In this document: positions 8,901 to 15,838 of the stretch, piece by piece
Numbering within the stretch: position 1 is the stretch's first letter
Layout: each line of letters begins with the position of its first letter
Source: Gorsachius magnificus
Taxonomy: Eukaryota > Chordata > Aves > Pelecaniformes > Ardeidae
Assembly: GCA_034008185.1 (NCBI GenBank)
Contig: CM067108.1
Coordinates: forward strand, 248,001 to 312,000
DNA: 64,000 bases
Direction of reading: 5' to 3'
Translations under genes and position numbers: made by a program
Notes under the pieces: model-generated
What the model was told of the DNA's origin: nothing
Seen by the model: only the letters and a program-made list of their open reading frames with translations
The model's database searches: none

Positions 8901-10406
8901 GGCACAGCATGGCACGGCATGGCACAGCATGGGGCAGCACGGCATGGCACGGCACGGTAGAGCATGGGGTGGCACAGCACGGCACAGCACGGCACGGCAT
9001 GGCGTGGTATGGCACAGCATGGCATGGGGTGGACGGCATAGCACAGCATGGGCTGGCATGGCATGGCATGGTATGGCACAGCATGGCATGGGGTGGTACG
9101 GCATAGCACAGCATGGGCTGGCATGGCATGGCATGGCACAGCATGGCATGGGTGGCACAGCATGGCACAGCACGGCACGGCATGGCATGGCATGGCATGG
9201 CACAGCATGGGCTGGCATGGCATGGCATGGGTCAGCATGGCATGGCACGGCACAGCAGAGCATGGGGTGGGGCACGGCATGGCACGGCATGGCGGGGCGC
9301 ACGGCATGGCACGGCACAGCACGGCATGGCATGGCATGGCATGGCACAGCATGCCACGGGGTGGTACGTCATGGCACGGCATGGGGTGGCACAGCACGGC
9401 ATGGCATGGCATGGGGTGGCACAGCATGGGGTGGCACGGCACGGCATGGCACGGCATGGGGTGGCACAGCACGGCATGGCATGGCATGGCACGGCACGGC
9501 ATGGGGTGGCACGGCACGGCACGGCATGGGGTGGCACGGCACGGCATGGCATGGCATGGCACGGCACAGCATGGGGTGGCACGGCACGGCATGGCGTGGC
9601 ACGGCACGGCATGACTCAGCACAACATAGCACAGCCCGTGCCGCGCCAAGGCTGCCGGCACCTCTGCCCGCCCCGCACCCGGCCGCAACCGCTGCCCCAC
9701 GGGAGCCTGGGGACCCCCCCGGCACCCCCTGGCCCCCCCTGGCCCCCCACAGCACCCAAAGCACCCCCAGCCCCCCACAGCACCCCACAACACCCCATGG
9801 CACCCCCAGCACCCCCCAGCACCCCCAGCACCTCATGGTACCCCTGGCCCCCCTCCAGCACCTGACAGCACCCCACAACACCCCACAGCCCCCCTGCCCC
9901 CCCCTGGCACCCCATGGCACCCCTGGGCCCCCCAGCACCTGGACCCAGCACCCCCCAGCACCCCAGCCCCCCCCCAGCACCCCCCCACCCCATGGCACCC
10001 ACCAGCACCCCTGGTACCCCGGCCCCCCCCCGCACCCCCAGCACCCCCCAGCACCCCCCAGCACCCCATGGTACCCCTTGCCCCCCCCCAGCACCCCCAG
10101 CACCCCCCAGCACCCCCCAGCACCCCATGGTACCCCTGGCCCCCCCCAGCACCCCCAGCACCCCCCAGCACCCCATGGCCCGCCCTGGCCCCCCCCCCGG
10201 CACCCCATGGCACCCCCCAGCACACCCCCCCCCACCTTCATCAGGGACTGGAGGGTGCGGGCCGGGGAGATCTGCAGGAGGTTGCCCAGGATGGGCAAGG
10301 CCAGGGGGCCGGGGGGCAAGCGGCTGGGCCGCCCCCCGCGCAGGGCGAGGAAGAGGAGGAGGAGGAGGAAGAGCAGGAGCAAGGGCACGGTCCCGCTGGC
10401 CTCCAT
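2766..10406 (-). CDS. CYP2-family cytochrome P450, nine exons (coding span)
   Basis: Microsomal haem-thiolate monooxygenase of the CYP2 family. Coding pieces in transcript order are 10406-10236, 8462-8301, 7797-7648, 7572-7412, 6498-6331, 5326-5185, 5149-5003 (5' part missing), 3187-3050 (5' end damaged) and 2947-2766. Visible landmarks are an N-terminal leucine-rich anchor, the LPPGP hinge, WRQLRR in the C-helix, AGTET in the I-helix, EIQR in the K-helix, FDPANF in the meander, and [11 protein letters not shown] around the haem-ligand Cys. With the missing codons restored the length is about 488 residues, normal for CYP2. Wording such as [18 protein letters not shown] and FIDLFL resembles the CYP2A/B/F/G group, so a bird CYP2G-like enzyme is possible, but the subfamily is not certain. 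There is no internal stop in the recognised exons. Three junctions are defective as written (see the exon entries). Confidence 0.93.
3050..3187 (-). CDS. CYP2 exon 8, damaged 5' end (meander)
   Basis: From [21 protein letters not shown] to [13 protein letters not shown] the exon is textbook CYP2. Upstream, the expected opening (family pattern GTEVxPLLxS) appears only after a frame change: GAG GTG ACC CCC reads in one frame and CTG CCG CCC in another, because a C run has five bases where six are needed. About one further codon and the AG acceptor are also missing in the polypyrimidine tract. The donor is TCCG-GTACTG. Confidence 0.9.
3290..4975. repeat. Intron 7 minisatellite, 15-16 bp unit (GTGCACAGGGAGCAGC)
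   Basis: About 90 units of GTGCACAGGGAGCAGC and variants (ACACGGAGCAGC, ACATGAAGCAGC, ACAGGAGCAGC) fill intron 7 from about 3560 to 4975. A more degenerate relative with longer units (GTGCAAGGAGCA) lies at 3290-3560. Every unit contains GCGTG and the palindrome GTGCAC. Long frames on both strands are artefacts of the array. Confidence 0.95.
5003..5149 (-). CDS. CYP2 exon 7, 5' part missing (K-helix ExxR)
   Basis: The recognisable part starts [18 protein letters not shown], carries the K-helix HEIQR (the conserved Glu and Arg of ExxR) and ends FRGYLIPK before GTGCCA. CYP2 exon 7 is normally 188 bp; only 147 bp are here. The opening ~14 codons (family pattern KVQEEIDRVVGR-like) and any AG acceptor are absent. 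Just 35 bases separate this point from the exon 6 boundary, and they read through in frame with exon 6 as non-homologous residues. Confidence 0.9.
5185..5326 (-). CDS. CYP2 exon 6 (I-helix, oxygen activation)
   Basis: 142 bp, the standard length. It encodes [19 protein letters not shown] followed by [23 protein letters not shown] is the I-helix motif that supplies the conserved acid-alcohol pair for oxygen activation. It ends HPAAQ plus one base before a good GTAAGC donor. Confidence 0.95.
5360..6320. repeat. Intron 5 minisatellite (CCCCAGGGTGCA-based)
   Basis: Tandem units of roughly 19-21 bp centred on CCCAGGGTGCA with GGGAGCC or GGATCA spacers fill nearly all of intron 5. Units vary more in length than in the neighbouring arrays. 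Confidence 0.9.
6331..6498 (-). CDS. CYP2 exon 5
   Basis: 168 bp, phase 0 at both ends. It starts [15 protein letters not shown] and ends [14 protein letters not shown], matching the F-G loop and H-helix region of CYP2 proteins. The acceptor CCGCAG follows a C-rich tract and the donor is GTGTGT. It is about three codons shorter than in many mammalian CYP2 genes. Confidence 0.93.
6510..7405. repeat. Intron 4 long-unit tandem repeat with poly-C runs
   Basis: Repeats of a composite unit of about 100-120 bp containing TTGCACCCCTGGGGTCCCAC, the block CACCCAGCCAAGGTCACCCA, CGACCCTTCCTAACC and C homopolymers of up to about 24 bases (6774-6797). The C runs are likely sites of length error. Confidence 0.88.
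7412..7572 (-). CDS. CYP2 exon 4
   Basis: 161 bp, the standard CYP2 exon 4 length. It encodes [19 protein letters not shown] through the conserved [13 protein letters not shown] region to STPWAQ. The acceptor is CCACAG and the donor GTGGGA, with phases that match exons 3 and 5. Confidence 0.95.
7648..7797 (-). CDS. CYP2 exon 3 (C-helix WxxxR)
   Basis: Exactly 150 bp, the standard CYP2 exon 3 length. It starts GG then VVFSNGERW, with the C-helix motif WRQLRRF whose Trp and Arg contact haem propionates, and ends ELHSTQ plus one base before GTGGGT. Intron 3, which follows, is only 75 bp. Confidence 0.95.
7830..8245. repeat. Intron 2 minisatellite (GGGGAGGGGGCACCCTGT)
   Basis: About 22 copies of a 17-19 bp unit GGGGAGGGGGCACCCTGT, with GACCCTGT and GAGCACC variants, fill intron 2. 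Closely spaced G runs on the plus strand give strong G-quadruplex potential. Confidence 0.92.
8301..8462 (-). CDS. CYP2 exon 2
   Basis: Begins after a CAG acceptor (CCCCGCAG) with [14 protein letters not shown] and ends VEKTFRGT before GTGAGG. It is 162 bp and ends in phase 0, whereas exon 3 needs one carried base and the usual CYP2 exon 2 is 163 bp. One G/C base appears to be missing at the donor (ACG-GTGAGG where ACGG-GTGAGG is expected), so the frame breaks at this junction as written. Confidence 0.9.
8478..9625. repeat. Intron 1 pentamer array (TGGCA / CGGCA)
   Basis: Some 220 copies of a 5-bp unit, GGCAT alternating irregularly with GGCAC, with AGCAT/AGCAC and GGGGT interruptions. The pentamer keeps several frames open (Met-Ala-Trp-His-Gly type), explaining the 300-700 codon artefact frames on both strands. 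Confidence 0.95.
9715..10230. repeat. Intron 1 second array (CAGCACCCC / CACCCCATGG)
   Basis: A tandem array of 9-10 bp CAGCACCCC units with periodic CCCATGGTACCCCTGG blocks, abutting the exon 1 donor. It is a distinct family from the pentamer array that fills the rest of this intron. Confidence 0.9.
10236..10406 (-). CDS. CYP2 exon 1 (signal anchor, proline hinge)
   Basis: Encodes 57 residues: MEASGTVP, then a leucine/phenylalanine-rich membrane segment, then the hinge [17 protein letters not shown], ending LQSLMK. The ATG has a near-perfect Kozak context (GCCGCCATGG). The donor after AAG at 10236 is GTGGGG, phase 0, as in other CYP2 genes. Confidence 0.93.
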
Positions 10407-10437
10407 GGCGGCGCCGCGCGCCCACCGCTCCCCTCCC

Positions 10438-10445
10438 TATTTATG
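10438..10445 (-). promoter_or_regulatory. TATA box of the CYP2 gene
   Basis: CATAAATA on the minus strand lies about 31 bp upstream of the ATG at 10406. A start site 25-30 bp downstream of the box would leave a 5' untranslated leader of only a few bases. CYP2 genes commonly have short leaders, though this would be shorter than usual. Confidence 0.6.
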
Positions 10446-10456
10446 CCCCCGCGCCG

Positions 10457-10464
10457 TTGCACAA
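10457..10464 (-). promoter_or_regulatory. C/EBP-like site upstream of the TATA box
   Basis: TTGTGCAA on the minus strand (TTGCACAA on the plus) matches the C/EBP consensus pattern TTRCNNAA and sits 11 bp upstream of the TATA box. C/EBP factors are established activators of liver-expressed CYP2 genes. Use of this site is inferred. Confidence 0.4.
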
Positions 10465-10489
10465 GAGGTCGTGGCCCCTGCCAGCACGG

Positions 10490-11085
10490 GGACGTGCCCA
10501 GGCGTGGCCACCAGGCACCGTGTGACATGGGCATGGCTACCAGGCGCGGCCACCAGGCACCATGTGACATGGGAATGGCCACCAGGCACAGCCACCAGTC
10601 CCAGTGTGACTTGGGCACGGCCACCAGGCATGGTGTGGCCGAGGCATGGCCACCAGGCATGGCCACCAGGCATGGCGTGACATGGGCACGGCCACCAGGC
10701 GTGGCCACCAGGCATGGTGTGACATGGGCATGGGCCACCAGGCACCATGTGACATGGGCACGGCCACCAGGACATGGCCACCAGGCACAGTGTGACATGG
10801 GCATGGCCACCAGGCGGCCACCAGGCATGGGTGACATGGGCACGGCCACCAGGCCGGCCACCAGGCACCGTGTGACATGGGTATGGGCCACCAGGCATGG
10901 CCGCCAGGCCCATTGTGACCTGGGCATGGCCACGAGGCACTGTGTGACCCGGGCATGGCCACCAGGCATGGCCACCACGCATGGCCACCAGGCACGGTGT
11001 GACCCAGGCACAGCCACCAGGCACGGCCACCAGGCACGGGCCAAGGGCATGGCCACCAGGACGTGTGACATGGGCATGGCCCCAA
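10490..11085. repeat. 5'-flanking minisatellite (GGCCACCAGGCAYGG / GTGTGACATGGGCA)
   Basis: Alternating blocks of CCACCAGGCATGG and TGTGACATGGGCACGG in a composite unit of about 20-40 bp begin roughly 45 bp upstream of the TATA box and run for 600 bp. Confidence 0.92.
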
Positions 11086-11325
11086 GCCCCCCCAGTGCCC
11101 CCCCTGCCCATCAGGGGACCCCCCGGGTGGTAGCCCAGGCCCCGCCCGGCCCCATTCCCCCCCCCCGGCCCCCCCTGGCCTCGGCCCCCCCCGGCTCTTG
11201 CACACCGGCCCGGCCCTCGCCGTGGAGCGGGGGGGGGACGGGGGGGGGACAGCGCCCGGTGTGCAAACACCAATGGCACGGGGCCCGGCCAGCACGTGCC
11301 CCCCCGCCCTCCCCCCCGCCCTGCC
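11086..11325. other. GC-rich non-tandem spacer with promoter-like words
   Basis: C/G-run-rich sequence between two arrays. It contains GCAAACACCAATGG at about 11263-11276, giving a forkhead-like word (TGTTTGC on the minus strand) next to a CCAAT word. No frame bounded by splice signals is seen. A regulatory role is inference. Confidence 0.3.
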
Positions 11326-12215
11326 CCGTGCCCTGGCGTGGGTCCCCGTGTCCTCGTGGGTCCCGTCCCGTGCCCCGTGTGCGTGTCCCTGTGCCTCGGT
11401 GCACCATCCCTGTGCCCTGGAGTGGTCTCCCATGTCCTCATGTGTGTCCCCATGCCCTCAGGTGTCCCCGTGCCCTGGCATGGGTCCCCCTGTCCTCGTG
11501 GGTCCCCGTGCCCCATGTGCATGTCCCTGTGCCCTCGGTGGCCCCGTGCTCTGGAGAGGTCCTCGTGGTGTCCCCATGCCCTTGGTGGCCCCGTGCCCTG
11601 GCATGGGTCCCCATGTCCTCGGCGTGTCCCCCTGCCCTCGGTGGCCCCGTGCCCTGGCGTGGGTCCCCATGTCCTCATGTGTGTCCCCGTGCCCTCAGGT
11701 GTCCCCGTGCCCTTGGGTGTCCCCACGTGTGTGTCCCCGTGCCTTCGGTGGCCCCATGCCCTGGCGTGGATCCCTGTGTCCTCATGGGTCCCTGTGCCCT
11801 CGTGCGTGTCCCCATGCCCTCGGGTGGGTCCCCGCCCCTGGGTCCCGTGCCCTGGCTGGGTCCCCATGCCCTCGTGTGTGTCCCCTGCCCTGTGGCCCCG
11901 TGCCCTGGCGTGGGTCCCCGTGCCCTCGTGGGTCCCCTTGCCCCATGTGCATGTCCCCGTGCCTTCGGGTGGGTCCCCGTGCCCTGGCATGGGTTCCCAT
12001 GCCCTCAGGTGTCCCCGTGCCCTCAGGTGGGTCCCCGTGCCCTCTGGGTCCCCTTGCCCTGGCGTGGGTCCCCGTGCCCTCGGGTGGGTCCCCGTGCCCC
12101 CGTGCGTCCCCATGCCCTGTGGGTCCCCATGCCCTGGTGTCCCCTCCCTGTGCCCCTCGTGCACTTCCCTGTGCCCTTGTCCCCGTGCCCTTGGGTGGGT
12201 CCCCGTGCCCTGGTG
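11326..12215. repeat. Minisatellite (GTCCCCGTGCCCTGGCGTGG family)
   Basis: About 40 units of 17-30 bp built from GGTCCCCGTGCCCTGG, TCCCATGTCCTC and CCCTCGGTGGCCCC. It is a separate sequence family from its neighbours. Long frames here are repeat artefacts. Confidence 0.92.
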
Positions 12216-12545
12216 CCCCCTGGCACCCCACAGCACCCATGGCATCCATGGCACCCCATGACACCCCACGGCACCTCATGGCACCACCCGGCACCCCATG
12301 ACACCCCACAACACCCCCTGGCACCCCACAACACCCACGGCACCCCACAGCACTCCCTGGCACCCCCTGGCACCCCACGACACCCCATGGCACCCCACGC
12401 ACCCCATGGCACCCCACGGCACCCCATGACACCCCACGGCACCCCACGACACCCCACGACATGCCCTGGCACCCCCTGGCACCCCACGACACCCCATGAC
12501 ACCCCACGTCACCCCATGGCACCCCACGGCACCCCATGACACCCC
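12216..12545. repeat. Short tandem array (CACCCCATGA / CACCCCACGG)
   Basis: Alternating 10-bp units CACCCCATGA, CACCCCACGG and CACCCCCTGG. It resembles the second array of intron 1 at 9715-10230 and may share ancestry with it. Confidence 0.9.
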
Positions 12546-12559
12546 CAGCCGTGGGTCCC

Positions 12560-12850
12560 GGGCGGGGTGGTGGGTGCGGGGGTCACTCGTGCCCCCCAAC
12601 CCCCCCTCCCCCCGTCCCCCCCCCGTCCCCGTCGCGCGGGCGGGGGACCGCGGTTGCCCCCGAGCCCGGCCCCGCTGGTGCCGGGTCCCAGGGGCGGGGC
12701 CGGTGACGTCAGAGCGGGGTGGGGGGAGACGGTGACGTCAGAGCGGGGTGGAGTGGGGGGGGCACCCGGGGGGGGGCTTCGGCACCCCCCAGCTCCGGGG
12801 TGGCCACCGCGCCCAGCCCGACCGGGCCCCGCCCCAGCCCCGGGGACCCA
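12560..12850. promoter_or_regulatory. GC-rich promoter-like segment with GC box and two CREs
   Basis: CpG-rich and non-repetitive apart from a ~29-bp local duplication. It has a GC box GGGGCGGGGC at 12691-12700 and two exact palindromic CRE sites TGACGTCA at 12704-12711 and 12733-12740, each followed by GAGCGGGGTG. The composition suits a CpG-island promoter, but no transcript can be followed from it because minisatellites and a gap lie to the right. The promoter role is inferred. Confidence 0.45.
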
Positions 12851-12854
12851 CTGG

Positions 12855-13615
12855 GGGGGGGCGAGCTGGGTACTGGGGGGAACTGGGGTAAATTGGGCGC
12901 TGGGGGGTGCGAACTGGGTACTGGGGGGTGCAACTGGGTAAACTGGGTGCTGGGGGGTGCGAACTGGCTGTAAACTGGTGCTGGGGAGCAAACTGGGTGT
13001 AAACTGGGTGCTGGGGGGGTGGGAACTGGGTGTGAACTGGGTGTGAACTGGGTGCTGGGGGGTGCGAACTGGGTGCTGGGGGGTGCAAACTGGGGGTAAA
13101 CTGGGTGCTGGGGGGTGCGAACTGGGTGTAAACTGGGTGCTGGGGGGGGCAAACTGGATGTAAACTGGGTGCTGGGGGGGGCAAACTGGGTGCTGGGGGG
13201 TGCAAACTGGGTAGTGGGGTGAACTGTGTGTAAACTGGGCACTGGGGGTGTAAACTGGGTGCTGGGGGGTGCGAACTGGGTGCTGGGGGGGTGCAAACTG
13301 GGCGCTGGGGTGAACTGGGTGTAAACTGGGTCCTGGGGGGGTGCAAACTGGGCGCTGGGGTGAACTGGGTGTAAACTGGGTGCTGGGGGGTTCAAACTGG
13401 GTGCTGGGGGGGGGTTCAGACTGGGTACTGGGGTGAACTGGGTGCTGGGGGGGTGTAAACTGGGTGCTGGGGGGAACTGGGTGCTGGGGTGCGTGGGGTG
13501 CTGGGGGGGTTCAAACTGGGAGCTGGGGTGCATGGAGTGCGGGGGGGGGTGTAAACTGGATATTGGGGGGTTCAGACTGGGTGCTGGGGTGCTGGGGGGT
13601 GCGAGCTGGGTGCTG
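12855..13615. repeat. Minisatellite (AACTGGGTGCTGGGGGGTGC)
   Basis: Around 35 units of 12-24 bp based on AAACTGGGTGCTGGGGGG, with TGTAAACTGG and TGCGAACTGG variants. The plus strand is G-rich throughout. Confidence 0.93.
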
Positions 13616-13803
13616 CAGGTGCCTCCCAGCCAGGGGGTGCAACGGGGCCCCCCCTGGGCCAACAGCCCGGCGGAGGGGGGGGCCCAGGGTGCCACCAGCC
13701 CCAGGCAGCAGCTCGGGGGGGGGGGCCAGGAAATTCCCCTGGCACGGAAGCGGCCACCGGGGCCAGGAACGCTGCGAGGCTGGCACAGGCCCTGCTGGCC
13801 TCA
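13616..13803. other. Short unique spacer
   Basis: GC-rich unique sequence between two minisatellites. It contains GGAAATTCCCC at 13729-13739, an NF-kappaB-like word, but nothing else I can identify. Confidence 0.3.
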
Positions 13804-14342
13804 CACGGGGACCACTAGCCACACCTGGGGCATGCTAGCCTATCATGGGGCACGCTAGCCACACCTGGGGAACGCACTGGGGCATGCTAGCCAACACAGG
13901 GCACGCTGCCACACACAGGGCACGCTAGCCACACACGGGCATGCTAGCCTACATGGGGCACACTAGCCACACCCAGGGCACGCTAGCCTATCATGGGGCA
14001 CACTAGTCATCATGGGGCACACTAGCCCACACAGGGCACACTAGTCTATCATGGGGCACACTAGCCACACCCGGGGCACACTAGCCACACACAGGGCACA
14101 CTAGCCTATCATGGGGCACACTAGCCACACCCGGGGGACACCCTCGTATCATGGGGCACACTAGCCACACACAGGGCACACTAGCCTATCATGGGGCACA
14201 CTAGCCACACCCGGGCACACTAGCCACGGGCACTAGCCACACACAGGGGCACACTAGCCTATCACGGGGCACACTAGCCACACCCGGGGCACACTAGCCC
14301 ACCCCAGGGCACACTAGCCACCGGGGCACACTAGCCACACAC
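13804..14342. repeat. Minisatellite (GGGGCACACTAGCCACACAC), broken by the gap
   Basis: About 26 units of a ~20 bp repeat alternating GGGGCACACTAGCCTATCAT and GGGGCACACTAGCCACACAC. The array runs straight into the run of N with no unique right border, so its true length is unknown. Confidence 0.93.
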
Positions 14343-14842
14343 NNNNNNNNNNNNNNNNNNNNNNNNNNNNNNNNNNNNNNNNNNNNNNNNNNNNNNNNNN
14401 NNNNNNNNNNNNNNNNNNNNNNNNNNNNNNNNNNNNNNNNNNNNNNNNNNNNNNNNNNNNNNNNNNNNNNNNNNNNNNNNNNNNNNNNNNNNNNNNNNNN
14501 NNNNNNNNNNNNNNNNNNNNNNNNNNNNNNNNNNNNNNNNNNNNNNNNNNNNNNNNNNNNNNNNNNNNNNNNNNNNNNNNNNNNNNNNNNNNNNNNNNNN
14601 NNNNNNNNNNNNNNNNNNNNNNNNNNNNNNNNNNNNNNNNNNNNNNNNNNNNNNNNNNNNNNNNNNNNNNNNNNNNNNNNNNNNNNNNNNNNNNNNNNNN
14701 NNNNNNNNNNNNNNNNNNNNNNNNNNNNNNNNNNNNNNNNNNNNNNNNNNNNNNNNNNNNNNNNNNNNNNNNNNNNNNNNNNNNNNNNNNNNNNNNNNNN
14801 NNNNNNNNNNNNNNNNNNNNNNNNNNNNNNNNNNNNNNNNNN
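14343..14842. other. Assembly gap of 500 N
   Basis: Exactly 500 undetermined bases, a conventional placeholder length rather than a measured size. Left of it lies an unfinished minisatellite; right of it, unique sequence of very different composition. Confidence 0.99.
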
Positions 14843-15449
14843 TTTGGGAGTGGTTTTACGCCACCGCCAAGAGGGCCCGGGATCCCACCCCATTGTTAAA
14901 AGATGGAGAGACGACGATTTACCATGTCTCATGGAAACCCTTAGCAATGGCTAATTACCCTGCCGGCTAATTAATCACCCTGCCAGCTAATTACCCTGCA
15001 CATTTTCCTTTCTAGGCTGAATTTCCGAGCCTCGATTCCCACCGACCAGCCATTGGGCGTTGCCTTCACCGGAGAAAATCCAGCCGATAATATCGAGGGG
15101 GGGGCCGTTCGTTTGGGAGCCGACGATCCTGCGCCAAACCCCCTCTTGCAACGCCTTTAATTAGCGACGGAAGAAGTTCGATGACCTGGGGAAAGAAATG
15201 AAATGAATTGCAGGCGTTCCCAAGGGAAGTTTAATGCTTAAACGAAGGAAAAAAAAAAATTAACAAGCAGATGAGATTTTTTTTTTTTGCAAATGAGGGG
15301 TTTTTTATTTTTCCGCAGCAACAGCAAGCGGAGAGAGGTTGGGTTTTTGGGTTTTATTTTTATTTATTTAATCTCAATTTGTACAGACCGAGCAATTATC
15401 CAGCCACCCTCTTTGACCCTGGCGAACGACCTCATTTGTTCTCTTCAAT

Positions 15450-15486
15450 TTATTATTATTATTATTATCATTATTATTATTATTTT
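15450..15486. repeat. ATT trinucleotide microsatellite
   Basis: About 12 ATT units with a single ATC interruption, ending in a short T run. Confidence 0.95.
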
Positions 15487-15676
15487 TCCCAGAGATTGAG
15501 GCAAGCGCGTTGGCCTCTAATTGAAACTGACAGCGTCTTGTTCGAGAATAATGAAATTAATTGTTGGAGAGGTCAAGGGGGAAGGGGGGTGCTCTGTACC
15601 CTATTAAAAATGGGCACAGACACAGGAGCTCGTCTCCCAGCGCGGCAAGGCTCTTCCTGTTCAACACCCAAGCCAA

Positions 15677-15838
15677 CAAACCTCATCCCATCCCGCACTT
15701 CTCCACCCGTTCAACCAAGCCAATAAACCTCATCCCATCCCGCACTTCTCCACCCGTTCAACCAAGCCAACAAACCTCATCCCATCCCGCTCTTCTCCAC
15801 CCAATCAACACCAACACAACCTCATCCCACCCTGCTCT
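15677..15838. repeat. 47-bp minisatellite, ~3.5 copies
   Basis: The block beginning AACCTCATCCCATCCCGC recurs at 15681, 15728, 15775 and about 15820, a 47-bp period with a slightly shorter, more diverged last copy. Confidence 0.93.

Noticed and set aside
2766..10406. Calling the CYP2 gene a pseudogene
   Set aside because: All nine exons, every catalytic motif and nearly all splice signals are intact without internal stops. The defects sit in G/C-rich, error-prone positions, so error is the simpler reading until reads are checked.
8209..10680. Met-Pro-Cys-His / Met-Ala-Trp-His-Gly repeat frames of 300-720 codons on both strands
   Set aside because: Product of the pentamer array in intron 1. 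A 5-bp period with no stop words keeps frames open.
10241..12991. Frames of 250-820 codons in the 5' flank of the CYP2 gene
   Set aside because: They track minisatellite borders and use all frames. There is no initiation context, domain or splice logic.
14948..15000. Short TAATTA-containing repeats right of the gap as a homeodomain-site cluster
   Set aside because: Only about four imperfect copies over 50 bp. Plausible chance repetition, with too little to support a regulatory call.
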